Shown one piece after another: positions 17,455 through 25,980 of a stretch of 64,000 nucleotides of DNA; within the stretch, counting starts at the first letter, position 1, and each line of letters starts with the position of its first letter. The position numbers were made by a program, and so were the translations under genes. The DNA is from Sphingobacterium olei (lineage in GTDB: Bacteria > Bacteroidota > Bacteroidia > Sphingobacteriales > Sphingobacteriaceae). The notes beneath the pieces are model-generated. The model was not told the origin of the DNA. It saw only the letters and a list, made by a program, of their open reading frames with translations, and searched no databases. The stretch covers positions 62,001-126,000 of the forward strand of contig NZ_SUME01000012.1 of assembly GCF_005048855.1 (NCBI RefSeq), in the 5' to 3' direction.

Positions 17455-19708
17455 TTGAACTTCTGAAACGTTCAAACTCTTGGTGCAATCGGATAAGTTT
17501 GAATGTAGAACTAATCAGCTCATTTGTTTCGAGTAGAATAGAAAAATATAACTTTGAATTTTTCGGACTGTTTTCGGACGTTCGAATGCGTTCGATTTGC
17601 CGATCCAAAAATTGGTTATTTATATCCTGTAGTTCCAGTCTTTCTTCAATAATATCATCAATTTTAGAAAAGTCCTGTCGTTTGTACACATCATTTATCT
17701 TGGAATACCATTGGCCCAATTTTTCCACAATATACTTTAGATCTTTCGCCTGATTAATTTTAAGCGGTTTGTGATTGTTGTCCACATGATCGTAGATGTT
17801 GGATGAAATGACGCCTACATTTTCGACGATATCCTGAAGGTATCCTAAAGATTGAATATAATACCGGCTCCCTTTTACAGAAGAGTCGTCGAGATTCCGG
17901 ATAAAGTCGTAAAGCGACGAATTGGTGGAATTGAGGTCTTTTTGTAATTTTTTAATTAGTTTCTTATCTGTATTTAAAACCAATAGATCCTGGTTAATCA
18001 ATCCTTCTATAACATCTTTGAAGAGCATGTTCGTTTTGGTGATGATCTCACTGATTTGATTTGCACTTGCCTCTGTCACTTGCTGTAGCGTTTGTATGTC
18101 TTTTTTTTCTAACTGAAGTTTTCTTGCTGATTGCTCTTTCACTTTCCGGTCGTGACTTTTGGAATTTCTATACAAGAAAATCGTCAATACAATGATCGCT
18201 AGGACAAAGGTGACGATGCCACCAACTTTTAGTAGATAGGCCAATATAAAAGCACCTGCAAATGCGCAACCTGCGGTGACAAACCACCCGCCTACTACGT
18301 GAAATACTCCTGAAACTCGATATACGGCACTTTCTCTACCCCAAGCTCTATCTGCAAACGCAGTACCCATGGCTACCATAAATGTAACATAGGTGGTCGA
18401 TAAAGGGAGCTTCATAGAGGTTCCAAGTGCAATCAAGCTACTTGCCACCATTAAATTTACCGAAGCTCTTACCATATCAAACATAGGTTCTTCTCCCGAT
18501 CTTTTATTTGCTCCTTTTTCTAATAAAGGATTTTCAAATTGTTTGTCTAATCGAGCTTGTAGTGTCCGAGGCATTACATGGCTTATAATGTTGCCAAAGC
18601 TGATAAAAGACCGTACAATCTGCCGGGCCAAAGCGTTTGACTTGAACTTGTCAACACCAGAGTCTTGGTTACTTAAGCTCATCTCCGTTTCGATGACCGT
18701 TTTTGCTTTTTTAGAAGTCCACAAGGTTATGACCATTATTACGCCAGCTGCTGCTAATATCCACATGGGTGCAACAATATCGTCCGAACCTAATGCAGTC
18801 ATCATATACGTGTCTGGATCAGCGCCTGTCGTTCGGAAAATATTGATCGATTGTAATGCAGCAACCGGAACGCCAATAAAATTAACCAAGTCATTTCCAG
18901 CAAAGGATAGTGCAAGTGCAAACGTACCTACGCCTATAATAAGTTTTAGGATATTGATATTGAGACGCGTGAGGATAAAGCTTATCAATGTAAACATTAG
19001 AAAGCAACCTAAGAGTAGATAGACTTCATTGGTTTTAATCCAGCTTTGAGCATTACCAGAGATAAAACTAGCGCCTTTGAGCCCCTTTATTAGAATGAAA
19101 TAACTTATTGCTGTTAATGTTATTCCGCCAAATAATACACCAATGGATTTTATTTTCTTTTCAAATTGGAAAGTAAAAACAAGCCTTGAAATATATTGTA
19201 CGATCATACCGACAGTGAACGATAGAAATACAGATAGTAAGATACTCCCTACAATCGCTGTTGCTTTCTCGGTATTGATATAGTTAGATATGGTATTCCA
19301 AGCTGCATCTTCACTAATGATCTTGTACATGGCCAAACATACCGCAGCGCCCAGTAGTTCGAAAACGATAGATACGGTAGTCGAAGTGGGAAGTCCGAAA
19401 TAATTAAAAACGTCCAATAAAATAACATCAGTAATCATGACAGCAAGAAAGATGATCATGACGTCATTAAAGCTGAATTCACTCGGTATATAAATGCCAC
19501 TTCGGGCAATTTCCATCATACCACCGGAAAAAACAGCTCCACATATAATCCCAATACTTGTTACGATCATGATGGTTTTGAAAGGAATGGCTTTAGAGCC
19601 GATAGCCGAGTTAAGGAAATTTACGGCATCATTACTAACGCCGACCATCAGATCGATTATCGCTAGAACTATTAAGGTGAGAATAATAAGGAAGAGATAG
19701 TTTTCCAT
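17447..19708 (-). CDS. PiT-family inorganic phosphate transporter with long cytoplasmic domain
   Basis: Secondary phosphate (or sodium/proton-phosphate) transporter of 753 residues. Residues 1 to about 515 hold many membrane helices and both PiT signatures: GVSNDAVNFLNSAIGSKA near residue 23 and AGNDLVNFIGVPVAA in the second half. The last 240 residues are soluble and helical, resembling a PhoU-like regulatory domain; this two-part form is common in Bacteroidota. It is full length. The 5-prime region is short and shows no Pho box. It is followed by a shared bidirectional terminator. Confidence 0.88.
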   Translation of the reverse strand: MENYLFLIILTLIVLAIIDLMVGVSNDAVNFLNSAIGSKAIPFKTIMIVTSIGIICGAVFSGGMMEIARSGIYIPSEFSFNDVMIIFLAVMITDVILLDVFNYFGLPTSTTVSIVFELLGAAVCLAMYKIISEDAAWNTISNYINTEKATAIVGSILLSVFLSFTVGMIVQYISRLVFTFQFEKKIKSIGVLFGGITLTAISYFILIKGLKGASFISGNAQSWIKTNEVYLLLGCFLMFTLISFILTRLNINILKLIIGVGTFALALSFAGNDLVNFIGVPVAALQSINIFRTTGADPDTYMMTALGSDDIVAPMWILAAAGVIMVITLWTSKKAKTVIETEMSLSNQDSGVDKFKSNALARQIVRSFISFGNIISHVMPRTLQARLDKQFENPLLEKGANKRSGEEPMFDMVRASVNLMVASSLIALGTSMKLPLSTTYVTFMVAMGTAFADRAWGRESAVYRVSGVFHVVGGWFVTAGCAFAGAFILAYLLKVGGIVTFVLAIIVLTIFLYRNSKSHDRKVKEQSARKLQLEKKDIQTLQQVTEASANQISEIITKTNMLFKDVIEGLINQDLLVLNTDKKLIKKLQKDLNSTNSSLYDFIRNLDDSSVKGSRYYIQSLGYLQDIVENVGVISSNIYDHVDNNHKPLKINQAKDLKYIVEKLGQWYSKINDVYKRQDFSKIDDIIEERLELQDINNQFLDRQIERIRTSENSPKNSKLYFSILLETNELISSTFKLIRLHQEFERFRSSTS

Positions 19709-19746
19709 AGTTAATTTTTGTTGTTTCTGATGGTAGACTTGTATTA

Positions 19747-20499
19747 TTATTTTACGGTATCAAGCCAATGCTGAGCCATTAAGTTCGCGCCCGCTAATGA
19801 GGTATGTACTCCGTCTGTAGTCCAATATTTTCCGTTAGCTCTTTTTTCTGCTTTATCAAAAATAGATTGGTATGGAATAAATACAGCACGATATTCTTTT
19901 GCTATTTCGCTTGCGACTTCCTGATATCGTGTTAATTCTGGAAACCAAGTGTCGTCAACGTGACTCACATTTTTGACCCCGAAAGGTTCGCCAATAATCA
20001 ATCTTACTTGAGGTAATGCTACCAAGGTTTGATCAAGTAATTTTCTATAGTTATCTTTATATGTTTCAGCAGAACCTTCATAATTCCCGTTCCTTTTATG
20101 CCAATAATCATTGATCCCAATCATAATGCTTAAAATATTTGGTTTAAGCGCTATGCAATCTGTAGTCCATCGTTCCGCAAGTTGCGGAACCTTATTTCCG
20201 CTTATACCCCTATTGTAAATCTGTATATTTTTGTCAGCATATTTGTTTAACAACTGGCTTGCAGCAATCATAGCATAGCCCTTTCCGAAAGCATCCGTGT
20301 TATTCGGTTCTAAATTATCTCTTTTACGGCCGTGATCGGTTATCGAATCCCCCTGGAATAAAATAACATCGTTTTGATTGATGGTTATTTTCTTAGCAGC
20401 GACGCCAATATTCTCTTTAGCATTTAATAATGAAGTACCAACCAAGGCTCCTCCGAGAGTAAGTAAGCTTTTTTGTAGAAAGTTTCTTCTGTTGTCCAT
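19747..20499 (-). CDS. Exported SGNH/GDSL hydrolase
   Basis: Predicted esterase or polysaccharide deacetylase of the SGNH fold, 250 residues. The N-terminus RRNFLQKSLLTLGGALVG looks like a Tat signal (twin Arg, then a hydrophobic stretch). Catalytic blocks are visible: Ser52 in FQGDSITD, Gly in NRGISGNK, Asn in IGINDYWH, and Asp229/His232 in DGVHTS. Substrate is unknown; such proteins often act on acetylated glycans. It is preceded by TCTAAGTTTA (a TAnnTTTG-like box) and a long inverted repeat. Confidence 0.85.
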   Translation of the reverse strand: MDNRRNFLQKSLLTLGGALVGTSLLNAKENIGVAAKKITINQNDVILFQGDSITDHGRKRDNLEPNNTDAFGKGYAMIAASQLLNKYADKNIQIYNRGISGNKVPQLAERWTTDCIALKPNILSIMIGINDYWHKRNGNYEGSAETYKDNYRKLLDQTLVALPQVRLIIGEPFGVKNVSHVDDTWFPELTRYQEVASEIAKEYRAVFIPYQSIFDKAEKRANGKYWTTDGVHTSLAGANLMAQHWLDTVK

Positions 20500-20520
20500 T
20501 GTTATAGGTTTATGTCTTTT

Positions 20521-20534
20521 TAAACTTAGATAAA
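20521..20534 (-). promoter_or_regulatory. Putative promoter of the SGNH hydrolase gene
   Basis: On the minus strand TTTATCTAAGTTTA (20534-20521) resembles the extended -7 core seen at dgt and ddl, with A replacing the final G. It lies 21 nt before the ATG. Confidence 0.4.
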
Positions 20535-20579
20535 TTTGTTTTTATATGCAATTATAATCTCATATAAAAACAAATTTAT
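20530..20579. repeat. Perfect 19-bp inverted repeat
   Basis: The arm at 20530-20548 is the exact reverse complement of 20561-20579, with a 12-nt loop. It is almost entirely A+T. It lies between the aminotransferase stop (20632) and the SGNH hydrolase start (20499) and overlaps the putative promoter. It may terminate the former, act as operator for the latter, or both. Confidence 0.7.
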
Positions 20580-20631
20580 AGACTTCTTCTCTGCTATCTG
20601 CATATTATCTTTATAGAAAAAAATAAGAATA

Positions 20632-21819
20632 TTAACAGAATTTATCAATTCCTTCTTTTATTATTTTGCAGGCTTGTTTTATTTCTTGTTCGGAGATGGT
20701 TAATGGAGGCGCTACACGTAATGCTGTTTCACAATGCAGATACCAGTCTATCATAATTCCTTTTTCTGCGCAGTATTTACTTACGGCATATACTTGGTCA
20801 AAAGTTTCCAATTGTAAACACATCATCAATCCCAAGCCTCTGATTTCTTTAATTTTGGGGTGATTTAATTCCTGCCTAAATAATTTTTCTTTTATTTCAA
20901 CTTGTTCTATAAGTTGCTCGTCGATAATCACTTGCAATGAAGCTAAAGCTGCGGCACAGGATACGGGGTGTCCTCCAAATGTAGTGATATGGCCTAACAT
21001 TGGATTATCTTTTATGACATCCATAACCTTTTTGGATGCAACAAAGGCACCTAGGGGCATACCCCCTCCAATTCCCTTGGCCAACATGAGGATATCGGGA
21101 ATGATACCGAAGTGATTAAAGGCAAATAATTTTCCGGTGCGGCCAAAACCAGTTTGTATCTCGTCAAATATTAATAAAGTATCGGTTTCATTGCATTTGG
21201 TACGCAAGGCCTGCATATAGCTTACACTAGGTACCCGTACGCCCGCCTCACCTTGTATAGCTTCGATAATAACTGCGGCGGTATCATGGGTGATAAGGGC
21301 TAGATCAGAAATACTGTTGTATTCAATAAATTCGATCTCAGGCAAGAGGGGAGCGTACGCTTGTTGATATGCTGGATTGCCAATAAGACTAAGGGCTCCT
21401 TGTGTACTTCCGTGATAAGCCTTTTTAGCGGCAATAATTTGCCTACGACCTGTATATTTTTTTGCAACCTTCATGGATCCTTCCACAGCCTCAGCTCCCG
21501 AATTGGTCAAGTATACCGACTCAAAATGAGTAGGTAATTGTTTGAGTAAGTTCGTCGCAAATTGTACTTGAGGTGCCTGTACAAATTCGCCGTATACAGT
21601 TACATGTAGATATTTGTCGAGTTGTTCTTTGATCGCTTCGAGCACCTTGGGATGGCGGTGTCCGATATTACTTACATTAAATCCAGAGACCAGATCTAAA
21701 TATTTTTCTCCATGAGGTCCGTAGAGGAATGAACCTTCTGCCCGTTCTATTTCAATAAGACGTGGGCTATCAGAAGTTTGTGCGGTGTTTTTTAAAAACA
21801 GCTCTCTATTACTAATCAT
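20632..21819 (-). CDS. Class III (PLP) aminotransferase
   Basis: The 395-residue fold-type I aminotransferase of the ornithine/acetylornithine/GABA group has the FDEIQTGFGRTGK segment, then the PLP lysine in MLAKGIGGGMPLGAF. It also has the phosphate-binding TNSGAEAVEG motif and the C-terminal ALRVAPPL. Neighbours do not identify the substrate: no arginine, GABA or lysine genes lie beside it. It is transcribed towards the SGNH hydrolase gene. The ATG at 21819 gives a normal N-terminus. Confidence 0.85.
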   Translation of the reverse strand: MISNRELFLKNTAQTSDSPRLIEIERAEGSFLYGPHGEKYLDLVSGFNVSNIGHRHPKVLEAIKEQLDKYLHVTVYGEFVQAPQVQFATNLLKQLPTHFESVYLTNSGAEAVEGSMKVAKKYTGRRQIIAAKKAYHGSTQGALSLIGNPAYQQAYAPLLPEIEFIEYNSISDLALITHDTAAVIIEAIQGEAGVRVPSVSYMQALRTKCNETDTLLIFDEIQTGFGRTGKLFAFNHFGIIPDILMLAKGIGGGMPLGAFVASKKVMDVIKDNPMLGHITTFGGHPVSCAAALASLQVIIDEQLIEQVEIKEKLFRQELNHPKIKEIRGLGLMMCLQLETFDQVYAVSKYCAEKGIMIDWYLHCETALRVAPPLTISEQEIKQACKIIKEGIDKFC

Positions 21820-21875
21820 TATGCGAAGTTAAGGAAGATTCTCGCTAAAAATAATAGAAGTATATTATGTTTTTA

Positions 21876-22298
21876 TTATTTTTTTGGTCTGCTTTTGTAT
21901 TCCTTGGCAAGCATGTTGATAAAATCTTCTTCTACTTGAAAGAATTGTGAGGCTCTCGCCTGTCCGATTATCTGCCCGAATTTACTTCTGTATACTTTTT
22001 TTACATCCACTTCTTTCGCATCAAAAGCAATTACATCTCTTTTCCCATTGAACGAATTCGTGTTTTGCGGCGCATTCAAGCCTCTTTTTGCCTTTTTAAG
22101 ATCCCAAATTTCCTGATTATACTGGTTGTAAATCGGAAAGAACTTTTGCGATTCGGCAGGCGTTAACTTTAACTCCTTGGTGATATAAGCAATTTTTTTA
22201 TTTTCAATAACTTCAAAGTTCCGTTGCTGTGCGAACGAAGCCCATTGAAGTGTAAATAAAAAGCAGAGTGTAATTAATATTTGTTTAAAGCGTAGCAT
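21876..22298 (-). CDS. Exported Spy/CpxP-like partner of the ECF sigma cassette
   Basis: The 140-residue protein has a signal peptide (about 1-23, ending SFAQQ), then a charged helical domain with an LTPAESQKFFPIYNQY motif resembling the LTxxQ repeats of Spy/CpxP/ZraP periplasmic chaperones. Such proteins are often labelled sensor of ECF-type sigma factor in Bacteroidota. Its ATG (22298-22296) overlaps the stop of the preceding gene by one base (TAATG), implying translational coupling. Predicted role: periplasmic arm of the sigma/anti-sigma switch. Confidence 0.75.
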   Translation of the reverse strand: MLRFKQILITLCFLFTLQWASFAQQRNFEVIENKKIAYITKELKLTPAESQKFFPIYNQYNQEIWDLKKAKRGLNAPQNTNSFNGKRDVIAFDAKEVDVKKVYRSKFGQIIGQARASQFFQVEEDFINMLAKEYKSRPKK

Positions 22299-23305
22299 TA
22301 TAGCATATAATTTAAGTACTCCTCGATATCGTTATCTTTAACTTGATTACCTATTTCCACATTTTCAGGAATATCCAAATACTCCGAGAAAAAGACCAGA
22401 TCGTTGGCGTCCGAAACCTGAGCTAAATAACTAGCTATTGCTTCATCAGGTATTCCCGAAAGAGATATACCTTCCGACGATGCGGTGTTGTCCTGCTGGT
22501 TGAACGAAAAATATGAACCTATACTTATTATCGCAGTGACGGCGGCAGCGGCGGTATAACTTGCCCATCTTTTTCGCGAGAGTAGTGGAGTAACCGTTGT
22601 ACCCTTTTCTGTAGGAAGCGTTAAAACCTTCACGACATTTTCCTGACTATTGGCGTGAGCCGACATCATCAAGGTCTTTTCGGACAAACGATCAAAATAT
22701 TCAACAGGTACACCGTATCCGGTTTCCGTAACTTTGGCTTTTAATTTTTCCACAGCGATATTTGATATAATATCTTGCGCTAGTGTTTCAAAGTAATCTG
22801 CTGGAACCTCATAGCCATCACGATTTACGGTAGCCTTTAACTGTTCCTCTACTATTCGGTTAAGAATAGTATCTTCGGCTACATCAGCATAGTCTACAGG
22901 AATGGTAAAACCCGTCGTTATAACCTGACTGCGAAGTGTTTCTTCAAAAAGTTTACTTTGAATTTGATATGCTGATTCTTCAAAATAATGCTCTGGCACT
23001 TTAAATCCTGTGGCACTAACTTGATCTTTTAATTTTTGTTCGACAACTTTGGCTAATATATTGTCTTGAAGTTTTTCGAAGTATCCATCTGGTATAACAC
23101 CATTCTCGTTTTGAACCGCTAATTTCTCTAATTTTACGAGGGAGAGAATGGTCGATTCTTGTGCTCTGAAATAGTCTGGAGGTACGGCAAAAGGATTGAC
23201 ACGCAATGCTTCAGGAAGCTTGTTTCCTCCTAATTCGTCATGGTATGTGTTTATTTCCTTCATCGTATGGGTATAGATACTTTTATCACTAAAAGGTTTA
23301 ATCAT
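22298..23305 (-). CDS. Putative anti-sigma membrane protein with six VPxxYF repeats
   Basis: The 335-residue protein is encoded between the ECF sigma factor and a Spy-like exported protein. Residues 37-213 are six tandem repeats of about 32 residues with the core G-(F/Y)-x-(V/I)-P-x-x-Y-F. The Tyr positions are 45, 75, 107, 139, 171 and 203, and the fourth copy has Ala instead of Phe. One membrane helix follows (about 248-267, YTAAAAVTAIISIGSYF), then a short acidic extracytoplasmic tail. The repeats are therefore cytoplasmic, where they could hold the sigma factor. There is no zinc anti-sigma motif (HxxxCxxC). The start overlaps the sigma gene by 8 nt; Met15 is an alternative. Confidence 0.75.
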   Translation of the reverse strand: MIKPFSDKSIYTHTMKEINTYHDELGGNKLPEALRVNPFAVPPDYFRAQESTILSLVKLEKLAVQNENGVIPDGYFEKLQDNILAKVVEQKLKDQVSATGFKVPEHYFEESAYQIQSKLFEETLRSQVITTGFTIPVDYADVAEDTILNRIVEEQLKATVNRDGYEVPADYFETLAQDIISNIAVEKLKAKVTETGYGVPVEYFDRLSEKTLMMSAHANSQENVVKVLTLPTEKGTTVTPLLSRKRWASYTAAAAVTAIISIGSYFSFNQQDNTASSEGISLSGIPDEAIASYLAQVSDANDLVFFSEYLDIPENVEIGNQVKDNDIEEYLNYML

Positions 23306-23843
23306 TCGCGTTAAAAAAATGTTCTATTTTCTTCACCGCCAAATGATAAGAGGCTTTTAGTGCACCTACACTTGTTCCAAGTATTTCCGATATTTCATCG
23401 TATTTAAGATCTTCAAAATATTTCATATTAAAGACCAACCGCTGTTTTTCGGGAAGAGTAAGTAGAGCTTGCTGTAACTTAAGTTGTGCCTTATCTCCAT
23501 TGAAATAGTGTCCATCTGCTAATGTCTCCGACAAGTATGCTGAACTATCATCGTCTAAGGATACATTGTGTTTTTGCTTTTTCTTGTTCAGAAAAGTAAT
23601 GCATTCATTTGTCGCGATGCGGTACAGCCAAGTGTATAATTGCGAATCTTCTCTAAATTTCTCTAAATTACGCCACACTTTTATGAAAATATCCTGTGTC
23701 ACGTCATCCGCATCGTCATGATTAATGACCATGCGTCTGACATGCCAATAGATTTTTTGTTGATATTTTTTTAGCAAATAGCCGAACGCCTCTTCGCGCG
23801 TACGCTCATCAGCAAATTTTGATATGATTAAGGCGTCTTCCAT
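23298..23843 (-). CDS. ECF-type RNA polymerase sigma factor
   Basis: The 181-residue sigma-70 family ECF factor has region 2 with DADDVTQDIFIKVWRNLEKF followed by TWLYRIATNECITFLN. Region 4 has LPEKQRLVFNMKYFEDLKYDEI and an SVGALKASYHLAVKKIE recognition helix. It directs polymerase to a small regulon in response to an extracytoplasmic signal. It is coupled to the downstream membrane repeat protein (8-nt overlap) and starts only 5 nt after the transketolase C-half stop, so it may also be transcribed with that operon. Confidence 0.93.
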   Translation of the reverse strand: MEDALIISKFADERTREEAFGYLLKKYQQKIYWHVRRMVINHDDADDVTQDIFIKVWRNLEKFREDSQLYTWLYRIATNECITFLNKKKQKHNVSLDDDSSAYLSETLADGHYFNGDKAQLKLQQALLTLPEKQRLVFNMKYFEDLKYDEISEILGTSVGALKASYHLAVKKIEHFFNAND

Positions 23844-23848
23844 TTGTT

Positions 23849-24802
23849 TTATTTTCTGCTAATCGCTTTTCTTGCTGCCGCCACGATACTTGATGCAGTC
23901 AGTCCATATTTCTCCATCAACTGTGCAGGAGTTCCCGATTCACCGAAGCTATCATTTACCGCTACATACTCTTGTGGAGTAGGTAATTTTTGAGCCAATA
24001 CTTGCGCTACACTATCTCCTAAGCCTCCCAAACGATTGTGTTCTTCCGCTGTAACAACGCACCCTGTTTTGACAACTGATTTTAAAATAGCTTCCGTATC
24101 TAATGGTTTGATCGTGTGGATGTTGATGATCTCGGCATCGATACCTAATTTTTCTAACTCTTCACCAGCCTTAATAGCTTCCCATACCAAGTGACCGGTA
24201 GCAATAATCGTTACATCTTTACCTTCATTCAATAGAACCGCTTTGCCGATTTCAAATTTTTGATCAGCAGGTGTAAAGTTAGGTACGACTGGACGGCCAA
24301 AACGTAAATATGCAGGCCCAATATGGCTGGCTAATGCTATTGTTGCAGCTTTTGTTTGATTAAAGTCACATGGGTTGATAACCGTCATACCGGGAAGCAT
24401 TTTCATCAAGCCGATATCTTCTAATATTTGGTGAGTCGCGCCATCTTCACCCAATGTAAGGCCCGCATGCGAAGCACATATTTTTACGTTTTTGTCTGAA
24501 TAGGCAATAGACTGACGAATTTGATCATACACTCGGCCTGTTGAGAAGTTTGCAAAAGTTCCCGTAAAAGGAATTTTGCCACCAATAGTCAAACCTGCTG
24601 CAATTCCCATCATATTTGCTTCCGCAATTCCAATTTGGAAAAAACGCTCCGGAAATTCATTGATGAAGTCATTCATCTTTAATGAGCCGATTAAGTCTGC
24701 ACAAAGCGCTACTACATTGTCGTTCGTTTTCCCCGCTTCCAATAAACCAGCTCCAAAGCCTGAACGTGTATCTTTTGATTCAGTATATGTGAATTTTTTC
24801 AT
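23849..24802 (-). CDS. Transketolase, C-terminal subunit
   Basis: The 317-residue pyrimidine-binding and C-terminal domains of transketolase, here a separate polypeptide. It has the conserved [15 protein letters not shown] with the catalytic Glu, [11 protein letters not shown] and a C-terminal transketolase domain ([13 protein letters not shown]). It pairs with the N-half encoded 73 nt upstream to form the active TPP enzyme of the pentose phosphate pathway. Split transketolases are common in Bacteroidota, Firmicutes and archaea. The ATG at 24802 is the natural start. Confidence 0.92.
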   Translation of the reverse strand: MKKFTYTESKDTRSGFGAGLLEAGKTNDNVVALCADLIGSLKMNDFINEFPERFFQIGIAEANMMGIAAGLTIGGKIPFTGTFANFSTGRVYDQIRQSIAYSDKNVKICASHAGLTLGEDGATHQILEDIGLMKMLPGMTVINPCDFNQTKAATIALASHIGPAYLRFGRPVVPNFTPADQKFEIGKAVLLNEGKDVTIIATGHLVWEAIKAGEELEKLGIDAEIINIHTIKPLDTEAILKSVVKTGCVVTAEEHNRLGGLGDSVAQVLAQKLPTPQEYVAVNDSFGESGTPAQLMEKYGLTASSIVAAARKAISRK

Positions 24803-24843
24803 CCGTATAATTTTCTTTTATAATGTTTAGATATTAGGAGTCC

Positions 24844-24871
24844 AACATCTCCTATCTAACATCTCCTATCT
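24844..24871. repeat. Two tandem 14-bp repeats between transketolase halves
   Basis: AACATCTCCTATCT occurs twice without a gap (24844-24857 and 24858-24871). On the transcribed minus strand each copy contains AGGAGATG. The upstream copy ends 5 nt past the N-half stop codon. It may be a replication-slippage duplication with little function. Confidence 0.7.
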
Positions 24872-24875
24872 AATA

Positions 24876-25724
24876 TTAATAATCTCCAACCGTTCTAGGG
24901 ATCTGATCCAACGCAAGTTGTAGTTGCTCGTCGTTGGGTGCTACACCATGCCATTTATGTGATCCCATCATGTAATCAACACCAAATCCCATCTCGGTGT
25001 GCAATAAGATCATCACAGGCTTGCCCTTGCCGGTGCGTGATTTCGCTTCCTCGATGCCAGCAACCACAGATGTCATATCATTACCTTTTTCTACTTCCAA
25101 CACATCCCATCCAAAAGCTTCCCATTTGGCTCTTAAATTACCTAATGATAGCACTTGATTAGTAGGCCCATCGATTTGCGCACCATTATAGTCTACAGCA
25201 GCAATAAGATTGTCTACTTTGTTGTGAGGAGCGTACATTGCTGCTTCCCATACCTGACCTTCTTGTAGCTCACCATCTCCCATCAGTACGTATACCAATT
25301 GATTGTCTTTATTTAATTTTTTTGCTTGTGCAGCACCAATTGCAACGGATAACCCTTGCCCCAAAGATCCGGAAGCAACACGAATTCCTGGTAGGTGTTC
25401 GTGTGTGGTCGGATGCCCTTGTAACCGAGAATTAATCTTACGGAAAGTGGCCAGTTCGTCTGCCGGAAAATATCCTGCTCTCGCCAATGTACTATAAAAT
25501 ACCGGCGAAATATGTCCATTTGATAAGAAAAATAAATCTTCTCCATCACCGTTCATATTAAAAGAAGGATTATGTTTCATTGCATGGAAATACAATGCAA
25601 CGAAATAATCTGTACATCCTAATGATCCTCCAGGGTGTCCAGATTGACAAGCATGTACCATACGTACAATGTCTCGTCTTACTTGTGATGCAATCTGTTC
25701 TAGTTTATTGATATCTGCACTCAT
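24876..25724 (-). CDS. Transketolase, N-terminal (TPP-binding) subunit
   Basis: The 282-residue N-terminal domain of transketolase has the TPP-diphosphate motif GDGELQEGQVWEAA...N (GDG-x-N type), the substrate-binding HACQSGHPGGSLG segment and GSLGQGLSVAIGAAQ. It forms a heteromeric enzyme with the downstream subunit, transferring two-carbon units between sugar phosphates in the non-oxidative pentose phosphate pathway. TAACTTTA about 35 nt upstream is a near-consensus -7 box. It is the first gene of a unit that may extend into the ECF sigma cassette. Confidence 0.92.
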   Translation of the reverse strand: MSADINKLEQIASQVRRDIVRMVHACQSGHPGGSLGCTDYFVALYFHAMKHNPSFNMNGDGEDLFFLSNGHISPVFYSTLARAGYFPADELATFRKINSRLQGHPTTHEHLPGIRVASGSLGQGLSVAIGAAQAKKLNKDNQLVYVLMGDGELQEGQVWEAAMYAPHNKVDNLIAAVDYNGAQIDGPTNQVLSLGNLRAKWEAFGWDVLEVEKGNDMTSVVAGIEEAKSRTGKGKPVMILLHTEMGFGVDYMMGSHKWHGVAPNDEQLQLALDQIPRTVGDY

Positions 25725-25980
25725 TTTTAATTGATTTTCATTGAAAATTAGGTTGTAAAGTTAACGATTTTAATATAGATGCCCCACGTTATGTAACCTA
25801 AAAGCTACAAATAAACATAAATATTTTTATAAATTTAAAATAAACTAAAAACTCAATTTTAGCAGACCTCTTTTTTTCGTTTTCAAAACATATTTCGAGC
25901 AGGATGGCACAGGTCAATTTATTAAATTAAATAGTTGAAGTTTGTGAGTTGAAATTTCTAACCATTAAATTTTAAATCCT

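Noticed and set aside
18393-19022. Long open frame antisense to the phosphate transporter gene
   Set aside because: It lies entirely opposite a well-supported PiT coding region, has no family features and no promoter; it is a shadow of the biased codon use on the other strand.
24844-24871. Tandem 14-bp repeat considered as a CRISPR fragment
   Set aside because: Only two copies with no spacer; a slippage duplication explains it.
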